This document shows positions 1 to 5,450 of a stretch of DNA of 5,769 bases, piece by piece. The notes beneath the pieces are model-generated. The model did no database searches, had not been told where the DNA came from, and worked only from the letters and a program-made list of their open reading frames with translations. The DNA comes from Flavobacteriia bacterium. GTDB taxonomy: Bacteria > Bacteroidota > Bacteroidia > Flavobacteriales > Flavobacteriaceae. The translations under genes and the position numbers were made by a program. The DNA lies in NCBI GenBank assembly GCA_011330545.1, contig DRQI01000526.1, positions 1 through 5,769 of the forward strand, read 5' to 3'. Every line of letters begins with the position of its first letter. Positions within the stretch are counted from its first letter, which is position 1.

Positions 1-674
1 AATTCAAAAAGGCCTTTAGAAGCTGTCATTTCATCTACGCGCCCCGAATAAAGTTTAATACCATTTCTAATGACCACCACATGGGTACATACTTTTTCTA
101 CTTCGTCTAACAAGTGCGATGCCAGTAAAATGGTAGTGCCTTGGCCGGCAATTTCTCTAATAATTTTTCTAATTTCATGGATTCCCTGTGGGTCTAGGCC
201 ATTGGTAGGCTCGTCCAAAATTAATATTTCAGGGTCATTAAGTAGGGCAGAGGCTATGGCCAAGCGCTGTTTCATTCCCAATGAATATGTCCTGAATTTG
301 CTATGCCTGCGCTCATATAAATTGACAATTTTTAGTTTTTCATCAATTTTATCATAAGGCACTTCTTTAATTTTACAGATTAATTTTAAATTTTGAGTAG
401 CCGTCATGTACGGATAAAAATTAGGGCGTTCAATAATGGCACCTACTCTTTTAAGGGCTTGATGCGTAGAGATAGCTCCGTTAAACCAACTAAAGCTGCC
501 TGAAGTTTTATTAACAACATTCAGAATAATACCCAGCGTAGTCGATTTCCCGCTACCGTTAGGGCCTAAAATTCCGTAAACATTTCCTTTTTGAATATCA
601 AAAGAAAGGTTATTTACGGCATGGACAGCACCAAATTTTTTGTCAAGATTTTTTAAAGATAAGATTGTTTCCAA
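1..674 (-). CDS. ABC transporter ATP-binding protein, ABC-2/BcrA-like (partial, C-terminus off window)
   Basis: This is the ATP-hydrolysing subunit of an ABC exporter, expected to work with an ABC-2 type membrane permease in the inner membrane. The 224 residues present contain the full ATPase core: Walker A GPNGSGKST at about residues 37-45, an IERPNFYPYMTA Q-loop region at 81-92 with Glu in place of the usual Gln (common in this subfamily), signature YSLGMKQRL at 130-138, Walker B ILILDEP at 150-156, D-loop GLDP at 159-162 and the H-loop His187. The start is TTG at 674. The frame has a stop at 687-689 and no ATG before Walker A, and (M)ETILSLKNL is a normal family N-terminus. The C-terminal part and any permease gene lie beyond the left edge. 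A TATATTTG box sits about 35 bases upstream. The substrate cannot be told from the ATPase alone. The family is certain; the specific function is open. Confidence 0.95.
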   Translation of the reverse strand, partial: METILSLKNLDKKFGAVHAVNNLSFDIQKGNVYGILGPNGSGKSTTLGIILNVVNKTSGSFSWFNGAISTHQALKRVGAIIERPNFYPYMTATQNLKLICKIKEVPYDKIDEKLKIVNLYERRHSKFRTYSLGMKQRLAIASALLNDPEILILDEPTNGLDPQGIHEIRKIIREIAGQGTTILLASHLLDEVEKVCTHVVVIRNGIKLYSGRVDEMTASKGLFE

Positions 675-708
675 GGATAGGGCGGTTTAATTACTTTAAT
701 AAGACGAG

Positions 709-716
709 CAAATATA
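709..716 (-). promoter_or_regulatory. Bacteroidota -7 box of the ABC ATPase gene
   Basis: On the minus strand this reads TATATTTG, a perfect match to the Bacteroidota -7 consensus TAnnTTTG. A start site about 6 bases downstream would leave a leader of roughly 30 bases before the TTG codon at 674. I see no exact TTG -33 element at the expected distance, only a TTT-rich stretch. No Shine-Dalgarno sequence precedes the start codon. Confidence 0.6.
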
Positions 717-812
717 CAATTTGTAACAGAAAGAAAGATTTTCTAGTTTGAGAATACAATTATGTATGACATTAAAGCCCGGCTATAAGGAAACGTCAAA
801 ACATTAAAACTT

Positions 813-820
813 GCATTAAT
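813..820 (+). repeat. Left copy of putative 8-bp target-site duplication
   Basis: The sequence GCATTAAT directly abuts the left end of the 821-1101 cassette. It matches ACATTAAT at 1102-1109 in 7 of 8 positions, in direct orientation. Eight base pairs is the duplication length known for IS66-family elements. The first base differs, which suggests an old insertion. Confidence 0.6.
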
Positions 821-832
821 GTAACTATTCAG
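821..832 (+). repeat. Left terminal inverted repeat of the cassette
   Basis: GTAACTATTCAG is the exact reverse complement of 1090-1101. Beyond these 12 bases the two ends diverge, with only weak similarity. Confidence 0.7.
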
Positions 833-973
833 TCACTCACATTTTATGCCTCAAAATGAAGCAGCATATTAGTTAAGAAATTTAAAAATTACCACCCCGA
901 GACGCGCTTACGGCGTGGACGGAAGGGTTTATTCCGAAAATCATAAGGCAATGAGTACACCAATTTAACGATT

Positions 974-985
974 GTAACTTTTCAG
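974..985 (+). repeat. Internal copy of the terminal repeat motif
   Basis: GTAACTTTTCAG matches the left terminal repeat in 11 of 12 positions and has the same orientation. It also continues with G as the inverted right end does (CAGG). It could be an internal transposase site or the left end of a nested or earlier element that shares the right end at 1101. Confidence 0.45.
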
Positions 986-1089
986 GAGATTACATTTCGT
1001 TAATAAAATGCTTTTTTTTTGCGTGTTTTTGTGAAATTTTTCTTTTACAATCAAAAGAATAGCTGATTTCTGCCTCAAAACGGGACGAC

Positions 1090-1101
1090 CTGAATAGTTA
1101 C
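1090..1101 (-). repeat. Right terminal inverted repeat of the cassette
   Basis: CTGAATAGTTAC is the perfect inverted partner of 821-832. It ends three bases before the TTA complement of the stop codon at 1105-1107. Confidence 0.7.
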
Positions 1102-1109
1102 ACATTAAT
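1102..1109 (+). repeat. Right copy of putative 8-bp target-site duplication
   Basis: ACATTAAT pairs with GCATTAAT at 813-820; seven bases (CATTAAT) are identical. This copy overlaps the last Asn codon and the TAA stop of the minus-strand gene at 1105-1614. Confidence 0.6.
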
Positions 1110-1614
1110 TCATAAACTCATCAAAATTATCAAAGTCAAAATCATCAAAGTTTTCCAAGGTATTATAGTTTTCAGCATCGTCATTTTCGGTATCACTGAT
1201 AAATTGTTTTTGAGGAGCTTCACTCGGCATGGTACCTACAGAAACTAATAAACTCGGTAAATCAAATTGGCCGGTATCTTCGGCAACGGTTATCAATTCA
1301 ACAAAAAATGTCCACATCGAAAAAAAATCATACACATATATGAGTTTATTTTTATCTTTAGAAAGTACATCTTTGATATAAAAATTTTGCATGCACACGG
1401 CATCATTAGACTCACTCATATTAAACAGAGGAATTTCTTCCCCCTGATTCCATTGATTGTCACTGAGATAAAAAGAGGCCATTTCTGTACCGTCAAAACC
1501 GAAAGCATTAGTTATTACAGTGTGTAAGTCTTCTAAAGTAGCCTCGTCACTAATAGCAATGTCTCTAATGACATCTTGTTCGGTATCCAATATCAAGCGA
1601 ATCTTATAAATCAT
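1105..1614 (-). CDS. Plasmid pRiA4b ORF-3-like protein (PRiA4_ORF3/IS1096 TnpR-passenger family)
   Basis: A 169-residue soluble protein beginning MIYKIRLILDTEQDVIRDIAI. This opening, followed by LEDLHTVITNAFGFDG and a SFYLSDNQW segment, is typical of the PRiA4_ORF3 family, whose biochemical role is unknown despite the plasmid and transposon names. A later conserved stretch, LIYVYDFFSMWTFFVELI, lies near residues 90-107. The last 31 residues contain 12 Asp/Glu and no Lys/Arg, with a repetitive Phe-Asp pattern (FDDFDFDNFDEF). The frame could be extended to a TTG at 1638, but that TTG is the end of a TACCTTTG promoter box, so the ATG at 1614 is chosen. The gene diverges from the thioesterase at 1720 and ends at the target duplication of an inserted cassette. 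Family confidence is good; function is unassigned. Confidence 0.85.
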   Translation of the reverse strand: MIYKIRLILDTEQDVIRDIAISDEATLEDLHTVITNAFGFDGTEMASFYLSDNQWNQGEEIPLFNMSESNDAVCMQNFYIKDVLSKDKNKLIYVYDFFSMWTFFVELITVAEDTGQFDLPSLLVSVGTMPSEAPQKQFISDTENDDAENYNTLENFDDFDFDNFDEFMN

Positions 1615-1635
1615 ATTCTGAGTACAGATTTTCGG

Positions 1636-1643
1636 CAAAGGTA
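1636..1643 (-). promoter_or_regulatory. Bacteroidota -7 box for the PRiA4_ORF3-like gene
   Basis: On the minus strand this reads TACCTTTG, a perfect TAnnTTTG match. It lies 21 bases upstream of the ATG at 1614, leaving a leader of about 15 bases. A -33 TTG at the usual spacing is not seen. The box argues against translation from the TTG at 1638. Confidence 0.55.
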
Positions 1644-1692
1644 TATATTTAGAATCAAATATTGAGTTATTCGTTATTCTTCAACTTTTTAG

Positions 1693-1700
1693 TACTTTTA
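1693..1700 (+). promoter_or_regulatory. Possible -7 box of the thioesterase cluster
   Basis: TACTTTTA matches TAnnTTTG except for the last base and lies 19 bases before the ATG at 1720. No clear -33 TTG is found at the expected distance. It shares the short divergent gap with the minus-strand promoter at 1636-1643. Confidence 0.3.
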
Positions 1701-1719
1701 CCCAAAACAGCATACCTGT

Positions 1720-2136
1720 ATGGATACAAAAACGGCATTGGCAAGATTAAATAGTGTTTGTAAGAATACCTTGATGGAAACATTGGGAATAGAAATTATT
1801 GAAGTAAGCAATGATAAAGTAGTTGCCAGTATGCCGGTAACCAGTAAAGTACACCAACCCGATGGGGTACTGCACGGTGGCGCTACGGTTGCATTGGCAG
1901 AAACCGTTGGTAGTTATGCTTCGGTACTTTCTATAGATACAGAAACACAGATGGTAAGAGGTATTGAAATTACTGCCAATCATTTAGGGAGTGTTAAAGA
2001 AGGAAAAGTTATTGCTACGGCAACGCCTATCCATAAAGGTAAAACAACACATTTGTGGGAAATAAAAATTGTTGATGAACAAAATAAATTGATTTCTCAT
2101 TGTAAGCTCACGACTATAGTATTGTCGAAAAGATAA
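1720..2136 (+). CDS. Hotdog-fold thioesterase, MenI/PaaI type (probable DHNA-CoA hydrolase)
   Basis: This cytoplasmic acyl-CoA thioesterase has 138 residues, the usual length for the family. The hotdog signature is clear: QPDGVLHGGATVALAETVGS at about residues 46-65, with Glu61 in the position of the catalytic Glu63 of E. coli YdiI and the HGG turn at 52-54, then GIEITANHLG at 81-90 and the closing strands with HLWEIKI at 111-117. YdiI/MenI enzymes hydrolyse 1,4-dihydroxy-2-naphthoyl-CoA in menaquinone synthesis; PaaI relatives act on phenylacetyl-CoA intermediates. The isochorismate synthase two genes downstream favours the menaquinone role, but substrate choice is inference. The stop is 9 bases from the ATG of the next gene, so the two are probably co-transcribed. 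The ATG at 1720 gives a normal family N-terminus. Confidence 0.92.
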   Translation: MDTKTALARLNSVCKNTLMETLGIEIIEVSNDKVVASMPVTSKVHQPDGVLHGGATVALAETVGSYASVLSIDTETQMVRGIEITANHLGSVKEGKVIATATPIHKGKTTHLWEIKIVDEQNKLISHCKLTTIVLSKR

Positions 2137-2145
2137 AAACTTTCA

Positions 2146-3003
2146 ATGCGAATATTCAAAAAGATTTTCAAAATTACAGGCATTGTTATCGGAGTACTTT
2201 TGATCGGACTCTTTATAGCCGCCCATATACTTTTACAACCGAGTTCTGACGAAAAAGTCCTTGAAAAATTAGCCAATTCGCATCACCCGCCACACATTTA
2301 TTACAATACCTATAAAAAGTATAAATATCGGGTGATAACCATGCAACAGCACCTTGATACGCTCTTGCCTACATTGGTATTTGTTCACGGCTCACCGGGT
2401 TCAGCCTTAGATTATCAGCGGTATTTTAAAGATTCGTTATTAAATTCAAAAGCCAATATCATAGGCTATGACAGAATCGGCTATGGCCCCGGAAATGCCG
2501 GAAATGTACAAGGCTCTATAGCTTTTGAATTGGAAATTTTACACGATGTCATCAAAGGCATACCTCCCGAAAAAATTGTATTGGTAGGCTATTCGTATGG
2601 TGGCCCGATTGTATTGGCATCACCAAAACCTTTTAAATACAAAGTATCTTTAGCGAGTGCTGTTGAAGGCAAGTTAGAACCAATGTTTTGGATGCTTCAT
2701 TTTTATAAGTGGAAACTCACCCGCCCTCTGATTCCGAGTTTGTTAAAAGCGGCAGCAAAAGAGAAATATTCGCATTTGTCAGATTTGCCCAAGTATGACA
2801 ATCAATGGAATATCAGTATCGCGCCAATCATCAATATCCAAGGAGATAAAGATAGGATTGTGCCTTATGAAAATTCTATGATTCTACAACAAAAGATAGA
2901 CGCAGATAAATTTACCATGGTAACGATTAAAAATGGCGGACACGGATTGGTTTGGGTGAATTTCGACTTGATAAAAAACGAAATTTTAAAAACATTGCAG
3001 TAA
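2146..3003 (+). CDS. Membrane-anchored alpha/beta hydrolase
   Basis: A 285-residue hydrolase with a basic start (MRIFKKIFK) followed by a hydrophobic segment at about residues 10-30, which predicts an N-terminal inner-membrane anchor or uncleaved signal with the catalytic domain outside the cytoplasm. The alpha/beta-hydrolase core follows: oxyanion-hole HGSPGS at 81-86, GYDRIGYG at 107-114, nucleophile elbow GYSYGG at 148-153 with Ser150, acid Asp236 in GDKDRIVP, and His266 in GGHG. The catalytic triad is therefore complete. It lies between a MenI-like thioesterase and isochorismate synthase. MenH is also an alpha/beta hydrolase, but MenH is cytosolic and lacks such an anchor, so I do not call it menH. 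Substrate unknown; esterase, lipase or peptidase-like activity are all possible. The 3' end carries the -33 element of the next gene's promoter. Confidence 0.9.
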   Translation: MRIFKKIFKITGIVIGVLLIGLFIAAHILLQPSSDEKVLEKLANSHHPPHIYYNTYKKYKYRVITMQQHLDTLLPTLVFVHGSPGSALDYQRYFKDSLLNSKANIIGYDRIGYGPGNAGNVQGSIAFELEILHDVIKGIPPEKIVLVGYSYGGPIVLASPKPFKYKVSLASAVEGKLEPMFWMLHFYKWKLTRPLIPSLLKAAAKEKYSHLSDLPKYDNQWNISIAPIINIQGDKDRIVPYENSMILQQKIDADKFTMVTIKNGGHGLVWVNFDLIKNEILKTLQ

Positions 3004-3023
3004 CTTTACCACTGATATATTTG
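2995..3023 (+). promoter_or_regulatory. Bacteroidota promoter (TTG-N18-TATATTTG) for isochorismate synthase
   Basis: TTG at 2995-2997 and TATATTTG at 3016-3023 are separated by 18 bases, close to the Bacteroidota -33/-7 arrangement. The -33 part lies in the last codons of the hydrolase gene. The -7 box ends only 4 bases before the GTG start at 3028, so the transcript would start at or next to the start codon, implying a leaderless or nearly leaderless mRNA. Confidence 0.6.
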
Positions 3024-3027
3024 TACT

Positions 3028-4089
3028 GTGAAAATAACACCTTCTTCTTTTTTTGAAAGGCTACAACACGCTTACAACATTTCTTTGCCTTTTGCCGGGT
3101 ATCGATATCCTCATGCAAAAACAATAAAAGCGTGTATCCAAAAGAATGATACTGTGTACTATACAAATAATTATACCGAGCAGGGATTTGTATTTGCACC
3201 TTTTGACGATAGAAAGCCTGCCATATTATTCCCCTTATCGGAATCAGAAATACTTGCTGCAACCCCTTTGGGGCTTGCCAAAGAAACGATTACTGGCACA
3301 GGAAAATTCAACTATCCGCCCCTGCCGGAAGAAACCCAATTGACATATCAGAATTTGATAGAGCGGAGTATTGATTTTTTAAAAACTACCGGAGTAAAGA
3401 AAGTAGTAATGTCGAGAAAGCAAGTAGTAGATTATCCCGGTTTTAGGCTCGTAGAAACGTTTAAGAAGATATTGGCAACCTATGCCAATGCGCTGGTATA
3501 TATATGGTTTCACCCAAAGATAGGCTTGTGGATAGGAGCATCCCCCGAAACATTGCTAAAAGTTAGGGGCAATACATTTACTACGATGGCATTGGCCGGT
3601 ACACAAGTTTACCGAGGCAAGGTAGCGGTGGTTTGGCAACAAAAAGAAATTGAAGAACAGCAATTCGTAACCGATTATATTGTTGAAAAACTAATAAATG
3701 TATCCATCTCAAAACCTACCACCATACAAGCAGGAAGTTTACTACACCTCTGTACCACAATTTCAGGAGAGTTATCACAAGGGTTAACCCTTTATAAATT
3801 GATTCGATTATTACACCCTACGCCAGCGGTTTGCGGACTCCCTCAACAAGAGGCGAAAAAATTTATTTTAGAAAACGAAGGATATCAGCGCGAGTTTTAT
3901 ACCGGATTTTTAGGGGAAATTAATATTGACAATACCTCAAGCCTCTTTGTAAATTTACGATGTATGCAAGTATTGGATGACCAATTAACGATTTATATCG
4001 GCGGCGGCATCACCAAAGACAGTATTCCCGAAAAAGAGTGGGAAGAAACCGTTGCCAAAAGCCAAATACTACTAAAGGCATTAGTATGA
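3028..4089 (+). CDS. menF: Isochorismate synthase (chorismate-binding enzyme)
   Basis: This enzyme converts chorismate to isochorismate, the first committed step of menaquinone synthesis. The 353 residues match the compact EntC/MenF form. Chorismate-binding family motifs are in order: KKVVMSRK at about 124-131 (carrying the Lys region that activates water), GLWIGASPETLL at 166-177, TMALAGT at 186-192, an EIEEQQFVTDYI metal/substrate segment at 207-218, LLHPTPAVCGLP at 261-272, EGYQREFYTGFLGE at 284-297, LFVNLRCMQ at 306-314 and GGGITKDSIPEKEWEET at 325-341. The start is GTG at 3028: an in-frame TGA stands at 3013-3015, and the next internal Met is too far inside. Related anthranilate or aminodeoxychorismate synthases are usually longer, and the thioesterase neighbour supports menaquinone. 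A siderophore-type EntC role cannot be excluded from sequence alone. It converges with the methyltransferase gene across 19 bases, with no obvious terminator. Confidence 0.92.
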   Translation: MKITPSSFFERLQHAYNISLPFAGYRYPHAKTIKACIQKNDTVYYTNNYTEQGFVFAPFDDRKPAILFPLSESEILAATPLGLAKETITGTGKFNYPPLPEETQLTYQNLIERSIDFLKTTGVKKVVMSRKQVVDYPGFRLVETFKKILATYANALVYIWFHPKIGLWIGASPETLLKVRGNTFTTMALAGTQVYRGKVAVVWQQKEIEEQQFVTDYIVEKLINVSISKPTTIQAGSLLHLCTTISGELSQGLTLYKLIRLLHPTPAVCGLPQQEAKKFILENEGYQREFYTGFLGEINIDNTSSLFVNLRCMQVLDDQLTIYIGGGITKDSIPEKEWEETVAKSQILLKALV

Positions 4090-4108
4090 GCAGAATCCGG
4101 TTATCAGC

Positions 4109-4795
4109 TTAACATTTTACCATTTGAAGGTGCATCCAATAGCCTTTTCTGGTAGTGATTTCAATCGAGGTGAATCCGGCATCTTTTAGCCAAGCCAATT
4201 GGTCGAGGTAATCATCAGGTTTGTCAAATTCACGGTAATGTTCTTGCAGCCATTTCCATTTTTCGCCATCCGGAAAATTCGCATCAACAAAGACTTTCCA
4301 TTCTTTTAACAACGTGGGATGGTAAGGGTTGTTTTTACTCAACATTAAATCGGTATACGAAAAAATACCACCTGATTGTAAGGCCTTATAAATTTCTTTA
4401 AAAAGGCTTCTCTTTTCTTCAGAATTACAATGGTGCAGGCTAAAACCGGCAACAATCAAATCAAAATAATCTTTTTGAAAAGTATATTCTTGAAAATAAG
4501 ATTCGATATAATTGACATTGTATTTTTTAAATTGTTGTTTACACAAGTGTAGCATTTCTTGCGAAGCATCTAACAGTGTGTATTCGGCATCAGGAAATTC
4601 CTGCACCAGTGTTGCCGTAACATTTCCGTTGCCACAACCCAAATCTAAGATGCGTTTCGAATCGAAATTTTTGGGCAATTGCCCGGTAAAACTTGCCATT
4701 AATGTAAGATAATGAGGCACGCAGCCAATCATATCTTGGGTATAGTTTTTAGAAAACTCGGTAAATTCTTCAGCGATGGTATCTTTGATTTTCAT
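4109..4795 (-). CDS. Class I SAM-dependent methyltransferase
   Basis: A 228-residue soluble methyltransferase with a Rossmann-like fold. Motif I is RILDLGCGNGNV at about residues 48-59. An acidic residue at the end of strand 2 lies in LLDAS (Asp76, ribose binding), motif IV is DLIVAGFSLHH at 112-122, and the LQSGG turn is at 139-143. The N-terminal part (EFTEFSKNY.. and VPHYLTLM) forms the helical cap seen in many small-molecule methyltransferases. The C-terminal part is rich in Trp and aromatic residues and ends in WMHLQMVKC. It is not obviously MenG/UbiE, whose motif I differs, so a menaquinone role should not be assumed from its neighbour. The gene converges with isochorismate synthase and reads away from the palindromic region. 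A TAATTTAG box lies 5 bases before its ATG. Substrate unknown. Confidence 0.9.
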   Translation of the reverse strand: MKIKDTIAEEFTEFSKNYTQDMIGCVPHYLTLMASFTGQLPKNFDSKRILDLGCGNGNVTATLVQEFPDAEYTLLDASQEMLHLCKQQFKKYNVNYIESYFQEYTFQKDYFDLIVAGFSLHHCNSEEKRSLFKEIYKALQSGGIFSYTDLMLSKNNPYHPTLLKEWKVFVDANFPDGEKWKWLQEHYREFDKPDDYLDQLAWLKDAGFTSIEITTRKGYWMHLQMVKC

Positions 4796-4800
4796 AGAGA

Positions 4801-4808
4801 CTAAATTA
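4801..4808 (-). promoter_or_regulatory. Possible -7 box of the methyltransferase gene
   Basis: On the minus strand this reads TAATTTAG, one mismatch from TAnnTTTG, ending 5 bases before the ATG at 4795. No -33 TTG is found. The tight spacing resembles the isochorismate synthase promoter and would also give a nearly leaderless mRNA. Confidence 0.3.
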
Positions 4809-4940
4809 GTAAAAATTTAATTACTGTATAAAATGTTGAGAAATAGATAATTCTATGTCGAAAGCAGTGTGTTAAATTTAAATAACAAAATTTCAGAATG
4901 CAAATAACATATGGGCGTTTATAACTAGCTTGTCATAACG

Positions 4941-4999
4941 TCGATTCGAGTGTTTTTAGCTGTAAAAACCAACAGTTTTCACAACTAAAAATGTATCGA
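4941..4999. repeat. Long hairpin with 17-nt arms
   Basis: The arms 4953-4969 and 4975-4991 pair around a 5-base loop (4970-4974) with 15 of 17 positions complementary. Read on the minus strand, both mismatches become G-T (G-U) wobbles, so an RNA from that strand could form an unbroken 17-pair stem. TCGA sequences flank both sides (4946-4949 and 4996-4999). No reading frame crosses it. It lies upstream of the minus-strand methyltransferase and downstream of whatever minus-strand transcript arrives from the right. Confidence 0.65.
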
Positions 5000-5026
5000 G
5001 AACACACTCATTTTTATAGTTACAAA

Positions 5027-5209
5027 TTATTTAACCCAGATTATACAATAGAGTTACGTTATGAGTTAGGAAAGCACAATAAAATAGGGTGTTTTACTAA
5101 ATTAGGCGTAGCACCGCTACGGTTAATTTTGAAAACACAGTGAAACGACCTATTTTGCAGTGATTTCTGAACGGAATAGGAAGTCTATTGCATAATTTGG
5201 GTTTAATAA
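5027..5209. repeat. 183-bp imperfect fold-back (nested inverted repeat)
   Basis: The outer arms 5027-5052 and 5184-5209 are inverted copies with 23 of 26 matches. Moving inward, AAAATAGG (5081-5088) faces CCTATTTT (5148-5155 region), GTGTTTT (5089-5095) faces AAAACAC (5132-5138), AAATTA faces TAATTT, and CGTAGC (5107-5112) pairs with GCTACG (5116-5121) around the loop ACC. Pairing is interrupted by small bulges, but similarity continues along most of the length. A third AATAGG at 5175-5180 gives an alternative partner for CCTATT. No protein frame is plausible. The nature is unknown: a fold-back MITE, a REP-type element or a structured RNA are possible. Confidence 0.65.
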
Positions 5210-5271
5210 CGTCTATAATTAGCAAATAGTGAATAGTTTATAGTATTCTATTTTATACCACAACCCTCCGG

Positions 5272-5290
5272 CAAGGTTTATGAAACCTTG
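5272..5290. repeat. Perfect 8-bp stem hairpin
   Basis: CAAGGTTT and AAACCTTG pair perfectly around the 3-base loop ATG. On the plus strand it is followed by TAGTTTTATTTT, giving a weakly terminator-like look, but no plus-strand gene lies upstream. On the minus strand no T-tract follows. Confidence 0.5.
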
Positions 5291-5414
5291 TAGTTTTATT
5301 TTACTTTGAAAAACCATCTGCTTTGATGGTAATGTCCTCTTGGCTTTGCCTACTATTTCAGGCCTATTTATAAAATCTATTTGCCCATTGCCCCTTATAG
5401 AAGTTTTCCAAAGC

Positions 5415-5450
5415 CACCTTCTCAGAAGGTGTGATTTTTGTAACACCTTC
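5415..5450. repeat. Three alternating complementary 7-mers
   Basis: CACCTTC (5415-5421), GAAGGTG (5425-5431) and CACCTTC (5444-5450) occur in series. The middle copy can pair perfectly with either neighbour, giving two mutually exclusive hairpins with loops of 3 and 12 bases. Such an arrangement can be a switch in RNA, or simply the trace of a repeated palindromic unit. Confidence 0.5.

Larger units (their letters stand above)
821..1101. mobile_element. 281-bp IS66-like MITE or insertion remnant
   Basis: The segment is bounded by 12-bp perfect inverted repeats, GTAACTATTCAG at 821-832 and CTGAATAGTTAC at 1090-1101, and flanked by an 8-bp near-perfect direct repeat. Ends beginning GTAA together with an 8-bp duplication are the established hallmarks of IS66-family elements. 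The interior carries no reading frame long enough for a transposase, so it would be non-autonomous (MITE-like) or an internal-deletion remnant. Inside are a GC-rich patch at about 893-930 that contrasts with its AT-rich surroundings, a poly-T run at 1012-1020, and an extra TIR-like copy at 974-985. The right duplication contains the stop codon of the neighbouring minus-strand gene, so the insertion left that protein intact. The family assignment is inference from ends and duplication length; no transposase is visible. Confidence 0.6.

Noticed and set aside
70..357. Plus-strand open frame of 95 codons
   Set aside because: It lies entirely antisense to the conserved ABC ATPase core and has no recognisable domain.
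905..935. TTACGGCGTGGAC resembling the conserved 16S rRNA site around E. coli position 790
   Set aside because: Only a 13-base core matches well. The flanks do not continue as rRNA and the segment sits inside the inverted-repeat cassette, so I treat it as coincidence.
1267..1527. Plus-strand open frame of 86 codons
   Set aside because: It is antisense to the pRiA4b ORF-3-like gene, which has family-level support.
1747..1983. Minus-strand open frame of 78 codons
   Set aside because: It is a shadow of the thioesterase gene, which carries the full hotdog signature on the other strand.
2146..3003. Calling the alpha/beta hydrolase MenH
   Set aside because: The position next to menF is suggestive, but the N-terminal membrane segment does not fit cytosolic MenH.
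2927..3262. Minus-strand open frame of 111 codons
   Set aside because: It spans the end of the hydrolase and the start of isochorismate synthase in antisense and shows no domain.
3146..3343. Plus-strand open frame of 65 codons in another frame
   Set aside because: It is embedded in isochorismate synthase, whose frame is supported by many motifs.
4512..4712. Plus-strand open frame of 66 codons
   Set aside because: It is antisense to the SAM-binding region of the methyltransferase.
4930..5215. Integron attC-like sites
   Set aside because: The GTTATGA and GTTAGGA stretches near 5059-5071 do not meet the GTTRRRY core, and no paired RYYYAAC box or integrase is present.
5272..5305. Intrinsic terminator on the plus strand
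   Set aside because: The stem is followed by T-rich sequence, but the T tract is interrupted and there is no plus-strand gene upstream to terminate.
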